Counted from the first letter of the stretch, positions 49,885-58,718 are shown. The stretch: DNA of 64,000 nucleotides from Intestinibacillus sp. Marseille-P6563 (GCF_900604335.1 NZ_UWOD01000001.1:186001-250000); one strand, 5' to 3'. Notes: generated by a model not told the origin, from the letters alone. Program-made: numbers and translations.

Positions 49885-50609
49885 ACGCCCTTATACCCGC
49901 GCGGTGTGACCATACGGCCACCGATGTTTTTCGTGCGGCTGTTGCCAATGAATACTGTGGTGAGCATATCAACCTGGGTATCCCGCAGTTCGCCCAGTGT
50001 CAGCAGGCGGAAATCTTCGCCCTCCCGACCGATGTTGCGCACCAGACCGCAAACAATTTCGGGCGGCTGGGTTTCCAAAATCAGATCGCACACTTTTTTC
50101 AAGTGGTCGGTGCGTTTTTTGCTCGCAGGATTGTAAAGTGCGATGCACAAATCGGCTGCTGCCGCATGCCGTACCCGCTTTTCGATGACCTCCCAAGGGG
50201 TCAGCAAGTCGGAAAGCGAAATGGCGGCAAAATCGCAGGTCAGCGGCGAACCAAGCACCGCCCCGCCCGAACAAGCAGCCGTAATGCCCGGAATGACTTC
50301 AATTTCAATCTCCGGGAAATCCTCACACAGTTCGAACATCAGTCCGGCCATGCCATACATTCCCGCATCGCCCGAGGAAACCACGGCCACAGTCTTGCCG
50401 CTGAGCGCCGCGTCCCGCGCTGCCATGCAGCGGTCCACTTCCCGCATCATGCCGGTCTGGATACGCTCCTTCCCGACCAGTAAATTTTCAATCAAGTCCA
50501 AATACAGACCATATCCGGCCACACAGTCGCACGCTTCAAGTGCACGCACCGCGCGCAGGGTCATCTGCTCTTCCCCGCCTGGGCCAATTCCAATGACATA
50601 CAGCTTCAT
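49881..50609 (-). CDS. cbiH: Cobalt-precorrin-3 C17-methyltransferase (CbiH/CobJ)
   Basis: A 242-residue SAM-dependent methyltransferase of the tetrapyrrole (SUMT-like) class. It has KLYVIGIGPGGEEQMTLRA at the N-terminus, GYGLYLDLI, VSSGDAGMYGMAGL (about residues 78-91), EVIPGITAACSGGAVLGSPL (about 104-123) and LYNPASKKR (about 158-166), all specific to CbiH. It methylates C17 with ring contraction. The 4-base overlaps with hemA and cbiJ-sirC show tight coupling. Confidence 0.94.
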   Translation of the reverse strand: MKLYVIGIGPGGEEQMTLRAVRALEACDCVAGYGLYLDLIENLLVGKERIQTGMMREVDRCMAARDAALSGKTVAVVSSGDAGMYGMAGLMFELCEDFPEIEIEVIPGITAACSGGAVLGSPLTCDFAAISLSDLLTPWEVIEKRVRHAAAADLCIALYNPASKKRTDHLKKVCDLILETQPPEIVCGLVRNIGREGEDFRLLTLGELRDTQVDMLTTVFIGNSRTKNIGGRMVTPRGYKGV

Positions 50610-51802
50610 CTGCCGCTTCCTTTCTTTATATGCTGGAGGCAGCCGACCAGCCGCTCCTCACTGACAATATCCTTCATTCCGCCCAGCAGCATGTCGATCG
50701 TTTTGCCGACCGCCATCTGGATGAGCCCATCCAAATCGCCGCTGCGCGCGAGTTCCTCATATTGATGGTCAAAATGCACCCGCTCGACGGCCGCGTCCTT
50801 GAGCAGCGCCATCACCGGGAGCGCCTGCCGGTAATCATACCAAGCTTTGAACTCGGCATATTCCTTGTCCAGAATATCGACCGCCAGCGCGCGCTCGGCG
50901 GCATTTTCGTCGCCCAGCTGCCCGAGGTCGTCCAGATTCCAAATCATCACCCGGCCATCGTCTGCCGCAGCACGCTCAATGTCGCGCGGCATGGCCAAAT
51001 CGACGAACAATCGCGGTGGGTTTTGCAGACTGGCGATTTGTTCGGCGGTCAAGGTAAAATGCGGGCTGGTGGTCGCACTGAACACCAAATCCGCGCCTTC
51101 GATGCACGCCAAACGGTCGTCATACGCATGGGTATCGCACCCGGCGGGGACGATGGTTTCCCCGTGTCGGTACGAGCGCAGGGTAATGGTGACCGCGCAA
51201 CCGGCCTGCCGCAAAAGCGACGCGGCCAAACGCCCCATCTCACCGTTGCCAATCACGACCGCTCGCTTGCCGTCCAAACTACCACAAAAGGCCGCTGCTC
51301 GCTCGACACCCCGCGACGCCGCCGAAACCGGCACGCCGGTCAGTCGTGTTTCGGTCTTGACCCGTTTTCCAGCTGCCACCGCCCGGCGCAGCAATGTGCC
51401 CAGCACGCTGTCCGCCGTGCCTGCTTCATAGGCCAGGTCGAGCGCGGTGCGCACCTGGGTGACGATCTGGTCGTCCCCGAAAATCTGCGATTGCAGCCCG
51501 GCGGCAACCTTCATGATGTGCCGTGCCGCCTCCGGACCCTTGCGCGTTACGGCGAGCGGACGGTAAGTCTCCGTCTGAAAACCCGCCGCCCGCGCCAGCA
51601 ATGCCAACGCATCGATCTCCTGCGCAGCATGCAGGTATAATTCGGTACGGTTGCAGGTAGCCAGCAGCGCGCAGGCCAGGACATGTTCGCCGTCTTTCAG
51701 TTTGGGCAGCAGCCCGAGCACCTGATTTTTGGTAAACGACAACGGTTCCCGCTGCGCGATGTCCGCGCCTTGAAAATCGATGCCGATCATTTGTATGTTC
51801 AA
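50606..51802 (-). CDS. hemA: Glutamyl-tRNA reductase
   Basis: A 398-residue NADPH-dependent enzyme reducing glutamyl-tRNA to glutamate semialdehyde. The catalytic Cys is in LLATCNRTELYLHAAQE (about residue 50). The NADPH domain has AVVIGNGEMGRLAASLLRQ (about 175-193). DLAMPRDIE and the C-terminal dimerisation helices follow. I set the start at TTG 51802, reading MNIQMIGIDFQ, because GGGGGA lies 8 bases upstream and it overlaps the cbiG stop (TTGA); the ATG at 51790 would leave the site 20 bases away. The C-terminal half is divergent, as in other clostridial B12-linked HemA. Confidence 0.93.
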   Translation of the reverse strand: MNIQMIGIDFQGADIAQREPLSFTKNQVLGLLPKLKDGEHVLACALLATCNRTELYLHAAQEIDALALLARAAGFQTETYRPLAVTRKGPEAARHIMKVAAGLQSQIFGDDQIVTQVRTALDLAYEAGTADSVLGTLLRRAVAAGKRVKTETRLTGVPVSAASRGVERAAAFCGSLDGKRAVVIGNGEMGRLAASLLRQAGCAVTITLRSYRHGETIVPAGCDTHAYDDRLACIEGADLVFSATTSPHFTLTAEQIASLQNPPRLFVDLAMPRDIERAAADDGRVMIWNLDDLGQLGDENAAERALAVDILDKEYAEFKAWYDYRQALPVMALLKDAAVERVHFDHQYEELARSGDLDGLIQMAVGKTIDMLLGGMKDIVSEERLVGCLQHIKKGSGR

Positions 51803-52821
51803 AACTCTATCCCCCAATTTTCGGCGGCCAGCGCCACGGTTACGCCGTTTTGTGCGGTCTTCGCACACAAAAGTGCGCCGCCACCTGCGCTTTGCACGGC
51901 CGCACGTTCGCAGACATTGTCCACCCCCACGGTCTGTTGCACAAACGCAGACGCCGTAAACGAACCGTCGACCTTTTGAAGCACTTCGGCTGGATAGGTT
52001 GCAAGCGACAGATTATGCGCCTTGCAAAATTCGAGCAGCCCGGCTTCGTTCTTCTTCAGGTCAATGGACGCCACGGCACACAGCGCCGCCGGATGTACTT
52101 TCGCCTTGTCCAGCGCCTGCTGCACGGCGGCTTCGATCGCGTCCGCTGGTGTGCCGCGCCGGCAGCCGATGCCGACATGCACGATGCGGGGCACCAGATG
52201 CAGCGTATGTGCAAATGGGTGTTCTTCTCCGCTGAAATCGACCGTAAAGCCGCTCTCGCAGCGGTCGCGGTTGAGCGCAATGTATCGCGGCACAGAACCG
52301 CGCACGGCAAAAGCAGTCTTGCAGCCGACCGTGTCGCCTCGCAGCAGCGCCGCCGAAACATACTGAATGTTCTTTGGGTCGAGCACCGCGCAGCCGTGCT
52401 CCCTCGCCCAAGTATCGACCGCGAAGATGCCGCGGCCATCGGTCGCCGTTGTGACGACCGCCTGCGCGCCCAGTCCGTCCGCCAGCCGCTCGGCCAAGGC
52501 GTTGGCGCCGCCTAAGTGGCCGGACACCAGCGAAATTACAAACCGCGCATTTTCATCCACGACCAATACCGCCGGGTCATAGGCCTTGCCCTGCAAATAC
52601 GGCGCAATCGAGCGCACGGCGATGCCGGTTGCCCCCACGAAAATCAGCAGGCTGCAATCAACCATGGCTTGTTGCACCATACGGGAAAGTTTGGTGCCTT
52701 TGAGCGACACATCTACCCCGCGGGCATAGCACTCGATTTTGTCATCCGGCAACAGCACCGCGATGCGCTGCCCGACAGCAGCGCCCCGGTCGGTAAACGA
52801 CACCACCTTGCCCCAGATCAT
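51799..52821 (-). CDS. cbiG: Cobalt-precorrin-5A hydrolase
   Basis: A 340-residue enzyme opening the delta-lactone ring and releasing the C2 unit as acetaldehyde. The N-terminal domain has FVGATGIAVRSIAPYL (about residues 62-77) and VVDENARFVISLVSGHLGGANALA (about 87-110). The C-terminal CbiG domain has VGIGCRRGTPADAIEAAV (about 216-233) and ASIDLKKNEAGLLEFC. It overlaps hemA and cbiF. Confidence 0.93.
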   Translation of the reverse strand: MIWGKVVSFTDRGAAVGQRIAVLLPDDKIECYARGVDVSLKGTKLSRMVQQAMVDCSLLIFVGATGIAVRSIAPYLQGKAYDPAVLVVDENARFVISLVSGHLGGANALAERLADGLGAQAVVTTATDGRGIFAVDTWAREHGCAVLDPKNIQYVSAALLRGDTVGCKTAFAVRGSVPRYIALNRDRCESGFTVDFSGEEHPFAHTLHLVPRIVHVGIGCRRGTPADAIEAAVQQALDKAKVHPAALCAVASIDLKKNEAGLLEFCKAHNLSLATYPAEVLQKVDGSFTASAFVQQTVGVDNVCERAAVQSAGGGALLCAKTAQNGVTVALAAENWGIEF

Positions 52822-53573
52822 CGGGACGCCTCGCGGAATTCGGTCGTAAAGGTCGGATCATACAGCTTGGAACGCTCATACACGTCGCCCAGGAAGCCGC
52901 CGACCGTGATGAGAGCCGTTTTGGTGATGCCCTCTGCGCGGGCAGCCTGCGCGAGTCCGCCAACCGTCGTGCGCACGACCTTTTCCTCCGGCCAGGTGGC
53001 TTTATAGACAATTGCTGCCGGGGTATCGGCGGTATAGCCGCCTTCAATCAGCCGTTCCGAAAGCTTTTCCAACTGTCCGGCGGACAGGAAAATCACCATC
53101 GTCGCGCCGTGAGCGGCCAACAGTTCGATCTTTTCCTTGGGCGGCACGGGGGTGCGCCCTTCCATACGGGTCAAAATGACCGTCTGGGAAACGTCCGGCA
53201 GCGTATATTCGGCTTTGAGCGCTGCCGCGGCGCCACAGAAGGAAGAAACTCCGGGCACGACTTCGTAGTCCAGCCCTTCGCGGTCAAGCACGTCCATCTG
53301 CTCGCGGTGCGCGCCATAGACGCAGGGGTCACCCGTATGCAGCCGCACGATCAGCTTTCCCGCGCGGGCTGCCGGAATCATGACGTCCATGACCTCTTCC
53401 AGCGTCATGGTCGCACTGTTGTAGACCGTGCAGCCCTCTTTTTTGTATTCCAGCAGGGCCGGATTGACCAGCGAACCGGCATAAACGATCACATCCGCCT
53501 GTTCCAGCAGCTTGGCGCCGCGTACCGTGATGAGATCGGGTGCGCCTGAACCGGCGCCCACAAAATAAATCAT
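52818..53573 (-). CDS. cbiF: Cobalt-precorrin-4 C11-methyltransferase (CbiF/CobM)
   Basis: A 251-residue SAM methyltransferase. It has IYFVGAGSGAPDLITVRGAK, VIVYAGSLVNPALL, LHTGDPCVYGAHREQMD (about residues 80-96), EVVPGVSSFCGAAAAL (about 104-119) and TVILTRMEGRTPVP (about 130-143), the pattern specific to CbiF. The step follows CbiH and precedes CbiG. Stop/start overlaps of 4 bases on both sides. Confidence 0.94.
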   Translation of the reverse strand: MIYFVGAGSGAPDLITVRGAKLLEQADVIVYAGSLVNPALLEYKKEGCTVYNSATMTLEEVMDVMIPAARAGKLIVRLHTGDPCVYGAHREQMDVLDREGLDYEVVPGVSSFCGAAAALKAEYTLPDVSQTVILTRMEGRTPVPPKEKIELLAAHGATMVIFLSAGQLEKLSERLIEGGYTADTPAAIVYKATWPEEKVVRTTVGGLAQAARAEGITKTALITVGGFLGDVYERSKLYDPTFTTEFREASR

Positions 53574-54262
53574 GCCTGCCCCTCCTTGACGATGATGATG
53601 GAAAAATATCCGGTCGGGTCGGTCAGCTCGTCCAAGTCGCGTACGACCCGCTCGCCTTCCATGGTGGCGCGCTCGACCAGCGCGGCCTGTTGCAGCTTGC
53701 CGTCTGCGCGCAGTTTTTCGCGCACATCCAAAATCGACCGGCCGGCCTTCATCAACACTTTAGTACCCGGCAGGGCCAGTCCTTCATCGGTGCTTTGGTG
53801 GGAAGCGGGCACGATATGCAGCATTTCGCTGCCCTCGACCAAGGCTGTGCCCACCGCAGCGGCCGCCGCGCAGAACGACGGCACACCGGGTACCAGCCGC
53901 GCATCATATCCGCGCGCGAGCACCCGTTTGTGAACATACCAATAGGTCGAATAGATGGTCGGGTCGCCCAGCGTCAGAAAGGCTACCATCTTGCCTTCGT
54001 CCAGCAGACGGCAAATTTCGTCCGCCGCGTGGTCGTGGCTTTGCGCCATTTTGACCTTGTCGCGCGTCATGGGCATATCGAAGTAGACCACCGGTTTGTC
54101 CTGTACAAATTCGGCCGCAATGGCCATAGCGGTTTTGTCGTTGCCCTCCGACTGGGGCGCTGCGATCACATCGCAGGTCTCCAAAATGCGGACCGCCTTG
54201 CGCGTCATCAATTCCGGGTCGCCCGGCCCAACGCCGACACCGTATAAAATTCCCTGTTTCAT
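53570..54262 (-). CDS. cbiL: Cobalt-precorrin-2 C20-methyltransferase (CbiL/CobI)
   Basis: A 230-residue SAM methyltransferase. It has GILYGVGVGPGDPELMTRKAV at the start, VIAAPQSEGN, VAFLTLGDPTIYSTYWYVHK (about residues 93-112) and LVPGVPSFCAAAAAVG, as in CbiL/CobI. It acts first after cobalt insertion. It overlaps cbiD and cbiF by 4 bases. Confidence 0.94.
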   Translation of the reverse strand: MKQGILYGVGVGPGDPELMTRKAVRILETCDVIAAPQSEGNDKTAMAIAAEFVQDKPVVYFDMPMTRDKVKMAQSHDHAADEICRLLDEGKMVAFLTLGDPTIYSTYWYVHKRVLARGYDARLVPGVPSFCAAAAAVGTALVEGSEMLHIVPASHQSTDEGLALPGTKVLMKAGRSILDVREKLRADGKLQQAALVERATMEGERVVRDLDELTDPTGYFSIIIVKEGQA

Positions 54263-55386
54263 GTGTACTCCTGTAATCTTTGACAGAATGCCGCCGCACC
54301 AGCCGATTGAGCCAGTACGCCGTATTGGTTGGTAAACATCAAATATTCGATTCGGGCACGCCCACGCAGCCGGACAGCCAGCCGCGTTTCGATCGCCTGC
54401 CCGATACGAGCCAGCACGGCTTCCCGCAGGCCAACTGCATCCAGCAGGTCAATGCAGGCATCTACCGTGACCGAATCCATCAGCGCCTCAAGCGTATCGA
54501 CCGGCGCGCCGCACAAGGCCGCATGCGCGGTAAAGACCTCCTGCCGTCCGTCGGCCACCGACGAATGAGTATTCATCACACCGGCTGCCAGCTTGACCAG
54601 TTTTCCAGCGTGACCGACCAGCAGAATGTCGGGAAATCCCTTGAACACCGCATAGTCAAGCGCATTCCCGATGAAATTGGAGCACTTGACCGCCCGTTCC
54701 AAATCCAGTCCCAGATGGTCGCGCGCAAAATCGGCGCCGTAATTGCCGGGACACAAAAATGCAATGCGCTGACCGGTGGTGAACACGCTGTCGAGTTCCA
54801 AATGGGTGGTATCCATCAGCGCCTGTTCGCTCATCGGCTCTACAATGCCGCTGGTTCCAAGAATGGAGATGCCACCCTGCACGCCCAAATGGCTGTTGTA
54901 GGTCTGTTTGGCAATCTCTTCCCCATTTTCGGCAGAAATGACAATCCGCAGTCCACCGCGGTAGCCACAGCCCAGCGCCGCCTGCCGGACGGCTGCGGTA
55001 ATCTGCTCCCGCGGTCCGGGATTGATGGCTGCTTCCCCCACCGGACAGGCCAGCCCTGGCCGGGTCACCCGGCCGACTCCTTTGCCGCCTTCAATCGCAA
55101 TGCCGCTTTCCATCTGCGCCACCGCGGCAAAAATACGAATGCCGTTGGTCACATCCGGGTCATCGCCGCTGTCCTTGCGAATGGCACAGACAGCGCTCGC
55201 TCCCTCCCAATGCACTTGCTCCGGGGTCAGATGTAAATCGGTCCCGCTCGGGGTACGCAACAGTACCTTTGCCGGCGCTTCCCCTGTTAGCAGCAGCATC
55301 GCGGCGGCCTGTGCAGCAGCTGCGGCACACGAACCGGTCGTATAGCCCCGGCGCAATTGTTTGCCGTTCTTATAAGCCAACTCCAT
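54259..55386 (-). CDS. cbiD: Cobalt-precorrin-5B C1-methyltransferase
   Basis: A 375-residue enzyme methylating C1, found only in the anaerobic route. It starts MELAYKNGKQLRRGYTTGSCAAAAAQAA, then has IRKDSGDDPDVTNG (about residues 70-83), GGKGVGRVTRPGL (about 99-111), ILGTSGIVEPMSEQAL (about 174-189) and LLVGHAGKLVKLAAG (about 254-268). It is the first biosynthetic gene after the cbiN terminator. A GGATAGGAG site precedes the ATG. Confidence 0.95.
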   Translation of the reverse strand: MELAYKNGKQLRRGYTTGSCAAAAAQAAAMLLLTGEAPAKVLLRTPSGTDLHLTPEQVHWEGASAVCAIRKDSGDDPDVTNGIRIFAAVAQMESGIAIEGGKGVGRVTRPGLACPVGEAAINPGPREQITAAVRQAALGCGYRGGLRIVISAENGEEIAKQTYNSHLGVQGGISILGTSGIVEPMSEQALMDTTHLELDSVFTTGQRIAFLCPGNYGADFARDHLGLDLERAVKCSNFIGNALDYAVFKGFPDILLVGHAGKLVKLAAGVMNTHSSVADGRQEVFTAHAALCGAPVDTLEALMDSVTVDACIDLLDAVGLREAVLARIGQAIETRLAVRLRGRARIEYLMFTNQYGVLAQSAGAAAFCQRLQEYT

Positions 55387-55405
55387 ATCGTTTCGCTCCT
55401 ATCCC

Positions 55406-55443
55406 AACAAAAAAGCAGAGCGAGGAGGGACCGCTCTGCTTTC
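55406..55443 (-). terminator. Terminator/attenuator between cbiN and cbiD
   Basis: On the minus strand AAAGCAGAGCGG and CGCTCTGCTTTTTTG form a good stem and T run, 20 bases before cbiD. Without read-through the biosynthetic genes would be cut off from the riboswitch promoter. It may set a transporter-to-enzyme ratio. Confidence 0.75.
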
Positions 55444-55447
55444 CGTA

Positions 55448-55777
55448 TCATTGATCTTTGTGGTCGTTGTCCCGGTCGTGTTTTTTGCGTTCCACCCAGC
55501 GGCCCAGGAAAAACGCGATGATCCCAACACCGATGCCGGTCTGCACGCAAAACAGCAGGCTTTCCAGCTCACCGGGAAGTTCTCCACCCAAAAATTGTTC
55601 CAAAACCGGTGTATACCAAGGCTCATAGGCCTGGCCGGTCACTTCTTCGACCATCACACTGCCTGCATCATCCGAACCACCAAAGGTCGCGCCCGGCAGA
55701 GCGATTACCGGAACGACGATGAGCAGCACCGCAATGATGAGCAGCACAATCACTTTTTTCTTATTCGATTTTGTCAT
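55448..55777 (-). CDS. cbiN: Energy-coupling factor cobalt transport protein CbiN
   Basis: A 109-residue membrane protein with an N-terminal transmembrane segment (about residues 9-29), an external loop with GSDDAGSVMVEEVTGQAYEPWYTPVLEQF (typically GADDxA...YxPW in CbiN), a second segment (about 74-92) and a charged cytoplasmic tail. CbiN assists CbiM in loading Co2+. It lies 3 bp after cbiM and is followed by a terminator. Confidence 0.93.
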   Translation of the reverse strand: MTKSNKKKVIVLLIIAVLLIVVPVIALPGATFGGSDDAGSVMVEEVTGQAYEPWYTPVLEQFLGGELPGELESLLFCVQTGIGVGIIAFFLGRWVERKKHDRDNDHKDQ

Positions 55778-55780
55778 CGC

Positions 55781-56521
55781 TTACTTGACCTCCTCCGCAT
55801 AACCGACCGCACGCAGTTCGGGGCGTGCGTAGGATTCCAAAGCGATCATGATGACGACCGTTAAGATGCCCTCCAAAATGGCCAGCGGCACCTGCGTCGG
55901 TGCAAAAACACCGAGGAATTTGATTGCCGCCAGTCCAATGCCGCCTTCGGGCGACGGATGAGCGAGCGCCAGCTGCAAACTGGTCACACAATAGGTAAAC
56001 AGGTCGCCGACAGCGGCAGCCAGGAAGATGCCCACCATACGGTTGATACGCAGCTTCTGGCACAGTTTATAAATGCCGAACGCGACCAGCGGGCCGGCAA
56101 TCGCCATCGAGAAGGTATTCGCCCCCAGGCTGGTCAGTCCACCATGCGCGAGCAGGATGGCCTGGAACAGCAGGACGATAATACCCAGGATGGATACGGC
56201 CGCCGGGCCAAATAGAATAGCGCCCAGACCGGTACCGGTCATGTGTGAGCACGACGCGGTGACCGACGGGATCTTCAGCGAGGAGATGACAAAGATAAAG
56301 GCGCCCGACATCGCAAGGAGTGTAATCGCCCGATGATCCCGATGCAATGATTTTTGAATCGAGAAGAATCCGGCGATGAGGAACGGTAGGGAAATCGCCC
56401 CCCACAGAATACACATTTTCACTGGAAGGTATCCTTCCATGATGTGCATGGCACCCGCCGCTGGAATCAGGCCGGCAGTAAGCGCGGCCGCAGCAGCAAA
56501 ACCGATCATTTTCTTTTTCAT
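55781..56521 (-). CDS. cbiM: Cobalt ECF transporter S component CbiM
   Basis: A 246-residue membrane protein. After an N-terminal hydrophobic leader ([20 protein letters not shown]), the mature N-terminus [10 protein letters not shown] carries the His residues that bind Co2+. Several membrane helices follow, with [20 protein letters not shown] and [20 protein letters not shown]-like segments. The start at 56521 has GAAAGGA upstream, and longer frames would run through the riboswitch terminator. It is the first gene controlled by the AdoCbl riboswitch. Confidence 0.95.
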   Translation of the reverse strand: MKKKMIGFAAAAALTAGLIPAAGAMHIMEGYLPVKMCILWGAISLPFLIAGFFSIQKSLHRDHRAITLLAMSGAFIFVISSLKIPSVTASCSHMTGTGLGAILFGPAAVSILGIIVLLFQAILLAHGGLTSLGANTFSMAIAGPLVAFGIYKLCQKLRINRMVGIFLAAAVGDLFTYCVTSLQLALAHPSPEGGIGLAAIKFLGVFAPTQVPLAILEGILTVVIMIALESYARPELRAVGYAEEVK

Positions 56522-56540
56522 TGTTTCTGTCCTTTCCCAA

Positions 56541-56587
56541 TAAAAAATGCCGTTTCTGGATGATTCCCACTCACCCAAAACCGGCAC
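56541..56587 (-). terminator. Riboswitch-linked terminator before cbiM
   Basis: On the minus strand TGCCGGTTTTGG and CCAGAAACGGCA arms followed by TTTTTTA, 20 bases before the cbiM start. This is the likely expression platform: cobalamin binding favours this terminator. Confidence 0.8.
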
Positions 56588-56679
56588 CTAGGCATGTTCC
56601 TGCTGGTTTTTCGGCCCTCCACCGTCAGAAACTGCCTTTGCACACCGGTCATCGCTCGTAACCGTATGCATTTCTACTC

Positions 56680-56880
56680 TTAAAGGCAGGTTTTCTGACT
56701 CAGGCTTCATCGTCCGGCGCGGCCTTCCCAGAGAAACCCAGTGACACACAATGCGCCAAACTCTTCCATTACAGCGGCGGGACCGTAGGAGATTTGCACT
56801 CCTTTCCCTTTTCACCTGCGGCATGTGCGCAAGTACCTTCAAGATCCGGCAAGCATCGATTGCTTGCACCTGGAAGAAAC
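56680..56880 (-). promoter_or_regulatory. Adenosylcobalamin riboswitch upstream of cbiMN
   Basis: The minus strand reads CCGCAGGTGAAAAGGGAA, then a GAGTGCAAATCTCC segment, TCCCGCCGCTGTAA, and finally the B12-box region GAAGCCTGAGTCAGAAAACC with TGCC. These are the conserved blocks of cobalamin riboswitches in the right order. Downstream AAAGGCAG (56639-56632) can pair with the box strand, followed by a separate terminator. The gene-free stretch 56522-56975 is fully explained by this leader and its promoter. Confidence 0.9.
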
Positions 56881-56886
56881 ATCTTT

Positions 56887-56915
56887 ATTGTAATCGAAAT
56901 GCGAAAACTTGTCAA
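56887..56915 (-). promoter_or_regulatory. Promoter of the cbiMN riboswitch RNA
   Basis: Minus strand TTGACA (56915-56910) and TACAAT (56892-56887) with a 17-base spacer, just before the aptamer. Confidence 0.8.
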
Positions 56916-56975
56916 TATGCTACAAGGCATTTCGCATTCTTGTGCTAAAATTGATACAATCGTCCAAAATTCTGC

Positions 56976-57803
56976 TTACGAGTCCAAAAGCACATCCAGA
57001 TCCTGTGGGATGCGCGGACAATCGGCCTGCGCAGGCACCAGCCCATGCGCCCGCAGCCGGGAAAAAACCTCCAGCATGGTTGGCTGCCGCAAATTGGCTC
57101 GTTCGATGATCTCTTGATTTTCAAACACCGCCAGCGGGCTGCCGTCAGCAATAATCTTTCCGTTGCAAAATACCACAATGCGGGAAGCCCAGCGGAAAGC
57201 AAAATCCATATCGTGCGTGGAAATGAGCAGCGTTTTTCCGGCCCGCGACAGGCTTTCAAGCACCTGTTCCAGCATCTCTGCCCCGGCAGGGTCGAGCGAG
57301 GCAGCCGGTTCGTCAAATAAAATCACTTCGGATTCCATGGCGATAATGTCGGCAATGCTCACCCGCTTTTTTTCGCCGCCGCTCATGTAATGTGGCGGCC
57401 GGTTACGGAAGGCCTCCAAATCCATGGTAGCAATCGCATGCTCTACCCGACGCTCGACCTCCTGCTTGGGCAGCCGCAAATTCATTGGCCCAAAGGAAAT
57501 CTCGGCCAGCACCGTGGAAGCGATGATCTGGTCGTCTGCATTTTGAAACACCACGCCCACATGCTCCCGCAGCGCATTGCGCGAGCGCGCATCGATCGCT
57601 GTTCCGTGCAGACGGATTTCGCCCGCATGGGGCTCGAGCACCCCATTCAGGCACAAAAAGAAGGTCGATTTCCCGGCACCGTTGGTACCAAGCACCGCGA
57701 TCTTCTCCCCGGCATACACATCCAAAGAAATATGCTCCAGAGCATGCTTGCCTTCTTCATAGGCGTATTCCAAGCCCTGGACGGATAAAATTGGTTGTTC
57801 CAT
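56976..57803 (-). CDS. cbiO: Cobalt ECF transporter ATP-binding protein CbiO
   Basis: A 275-residue ABC ATPase. Walker A is LGTNGAGKSTFFLCLNG (residues 38-54), the Q loop VVFQNADDQI, the signature HYMSGGEKKRVSIADIIAME (about 138-157) and Walker B EVILFDEPAASLD (about 159-171), with a switch His in STHDMDFA. The C-terminal extension of about 50 residues is common in ECF ATPases. It powers cobalt uptake with CbiQ and CbiMN. It lies 12 bp after cbiQ and upstream of the riboswitch. Confidence 0.95.
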   Translation of the reverse strand: MEQPILSVQGLEYAYEEGKHALEHISLDVYAGEKIAVLGTNGAGKSTFFLCLNGVLEPHAGEIRLHGTAIDARSRNALREHVGVVFQNADDQIIASTVLAEISFGPMNLRLPKQEVERRVEHAIATMDLEAFRNRPPHYMSGGEKKRVSIADIIAMESEVILFDEPAASLDPAGAEMLEQVLESLSRAGKTLLISTHDMDFAFRWASRIVVFCNGKIIADGSPLAVFENQEIIERANLRQPTMLEVFSRLRAHGLVPAQADCPRIPQDLDVLLDS

Positions 57804-57815
57804 GTTTTTCTCCTT

Positions 57816-58607
57816 TTACAGCAACCACCAAATCGCAAGCCCTATCATCCATACCAGACCAGCACACAGCCACTGCCGAGTTGTGACCGGCTTTTCCGGC
57901 TCCAAAAACCGCATCTCCCCCGTATAACACCGGGATACCATGGCATCGTAATAGGTATTTGCCTTGCGCATAGACAAAACGAGTAGATTGCCTGCGATTC
58001 CGCCAAACGAACGCAGAGATGTCCGCAAATCCCGATAACCCAGCCGGGATTCGGCAGCTGCCCGCATGCGCCCCTGTACATCCAGCAAAATGAAAATGAA
58101 GCGGTAGATGAGATACATCAGCTCGATCACCAGTTTCGGCGTATGGATTTTTCGCAACACTCCGACGATCTCACAGGCTGGCGTGGTCAAGGTCATAAAA
58201 TACATCGCGCTGACCGCACCAAAGGCCTTGACCAGCAACCGCAGCGCCTCCCAGGCATCTGCTCGATTGATGTATAGATAAAACCAGTGCAGCGACAGAC
58301 AAAAGTCCCCTTGCGGGGTCCAGGACACATTGCAGGCCAGCGTCAAACCGCTGAGCAGCAAAAAAGCTGCGGGAATGCTCAATAGTGCTCCATAATCACG
58401 CAGCGGCAATCCTCCCATACCAACGGTCAGGAAGCCCATGGCCGCGAACAGGAACACCGCCAGCCATGGATCATTGGCTGCAATGCAAAAAACCAGCGTC
58501 ACACAGGAAAACAGCACTTTAAAACCGGCATTCCAACCGTTTAAACGGGATGCATATGCAAAATAATCGATCGATCGCACGCCCGCGTGCCGGTGGCCGG
58601 TTTTCAT
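57816..58607 (-). CDS. cbiQ: Cobalt ECF transporter transmembrane protein CbiQ
   Basis: A 263-residue membrane protein. It starts MKTGHRHAGVRSIDYFAYASRLNGWNAGFKVLFS, typical of CbiQ. Four to five membrane helices and two cytoplasmic coupling motifs (RAAAESRLGY, about residues 180-189, and DAMVSRCYTGEM, about 217-228, the A-x-x-x-R-G-like coupling helices) follow. It connects CbiO to the substrate unit. It has its own SigA promoter and no riboswitch. Confidence 0.93.
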   Translation of the reverse strand: MKTGHRHAGVRSIDYFAYASRLNGWNAGFKVLFSCVTLVFCIAANDPWLAVFLFAAMGFLTVGMGGLPLRDYGALLSIPAAFLLLSGLTLACNVSWTPQGDFCLSLHWFYLYINRADAWEALRLLVKAFGAVSAMYFMTLTTPACEIVGVLRKIHTPKLVIELMYLIYRFIFILLDVQGRMRAAAESRLGYRDLRTSLRSFGGIAGNLLVLSMRKANTYYDAMVSRCYTGEMRFLEPEKPVTTRQWLCAGLVWMIGLAIWWLL

Positions 58608-58637
58608 CGCGTTCCCCCCTGTCCATAATTAAAATCT

Positions 58638-58666
58638 ATTATACAAACTTCCTGGAATTTCGTCAA
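58638..58666 (-). promoter_or_regulatory. SigA promoter of cbiQO
   Basis: Minus strand TTGACG (58666-58661) and TATAAT (58643-58638) with a 17-base spacer. Only about 24 bases separate it from the gene, too short for a cobalamin riboswitch. Confidence 0.75.
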
Positions 58667-58718
58667 TCCGCACTTGGACTGCGTGAAGTCCGCCCCACAT
58701 TTTCTTGTGTATTTTTAT

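Noticed and set aside
54280-55236. A long plus-strand frame opposite cbiD
   Set aside because: Antisense of a strongly conserved gene; the whole cobalamin block produces such shadows on the opposite strand.
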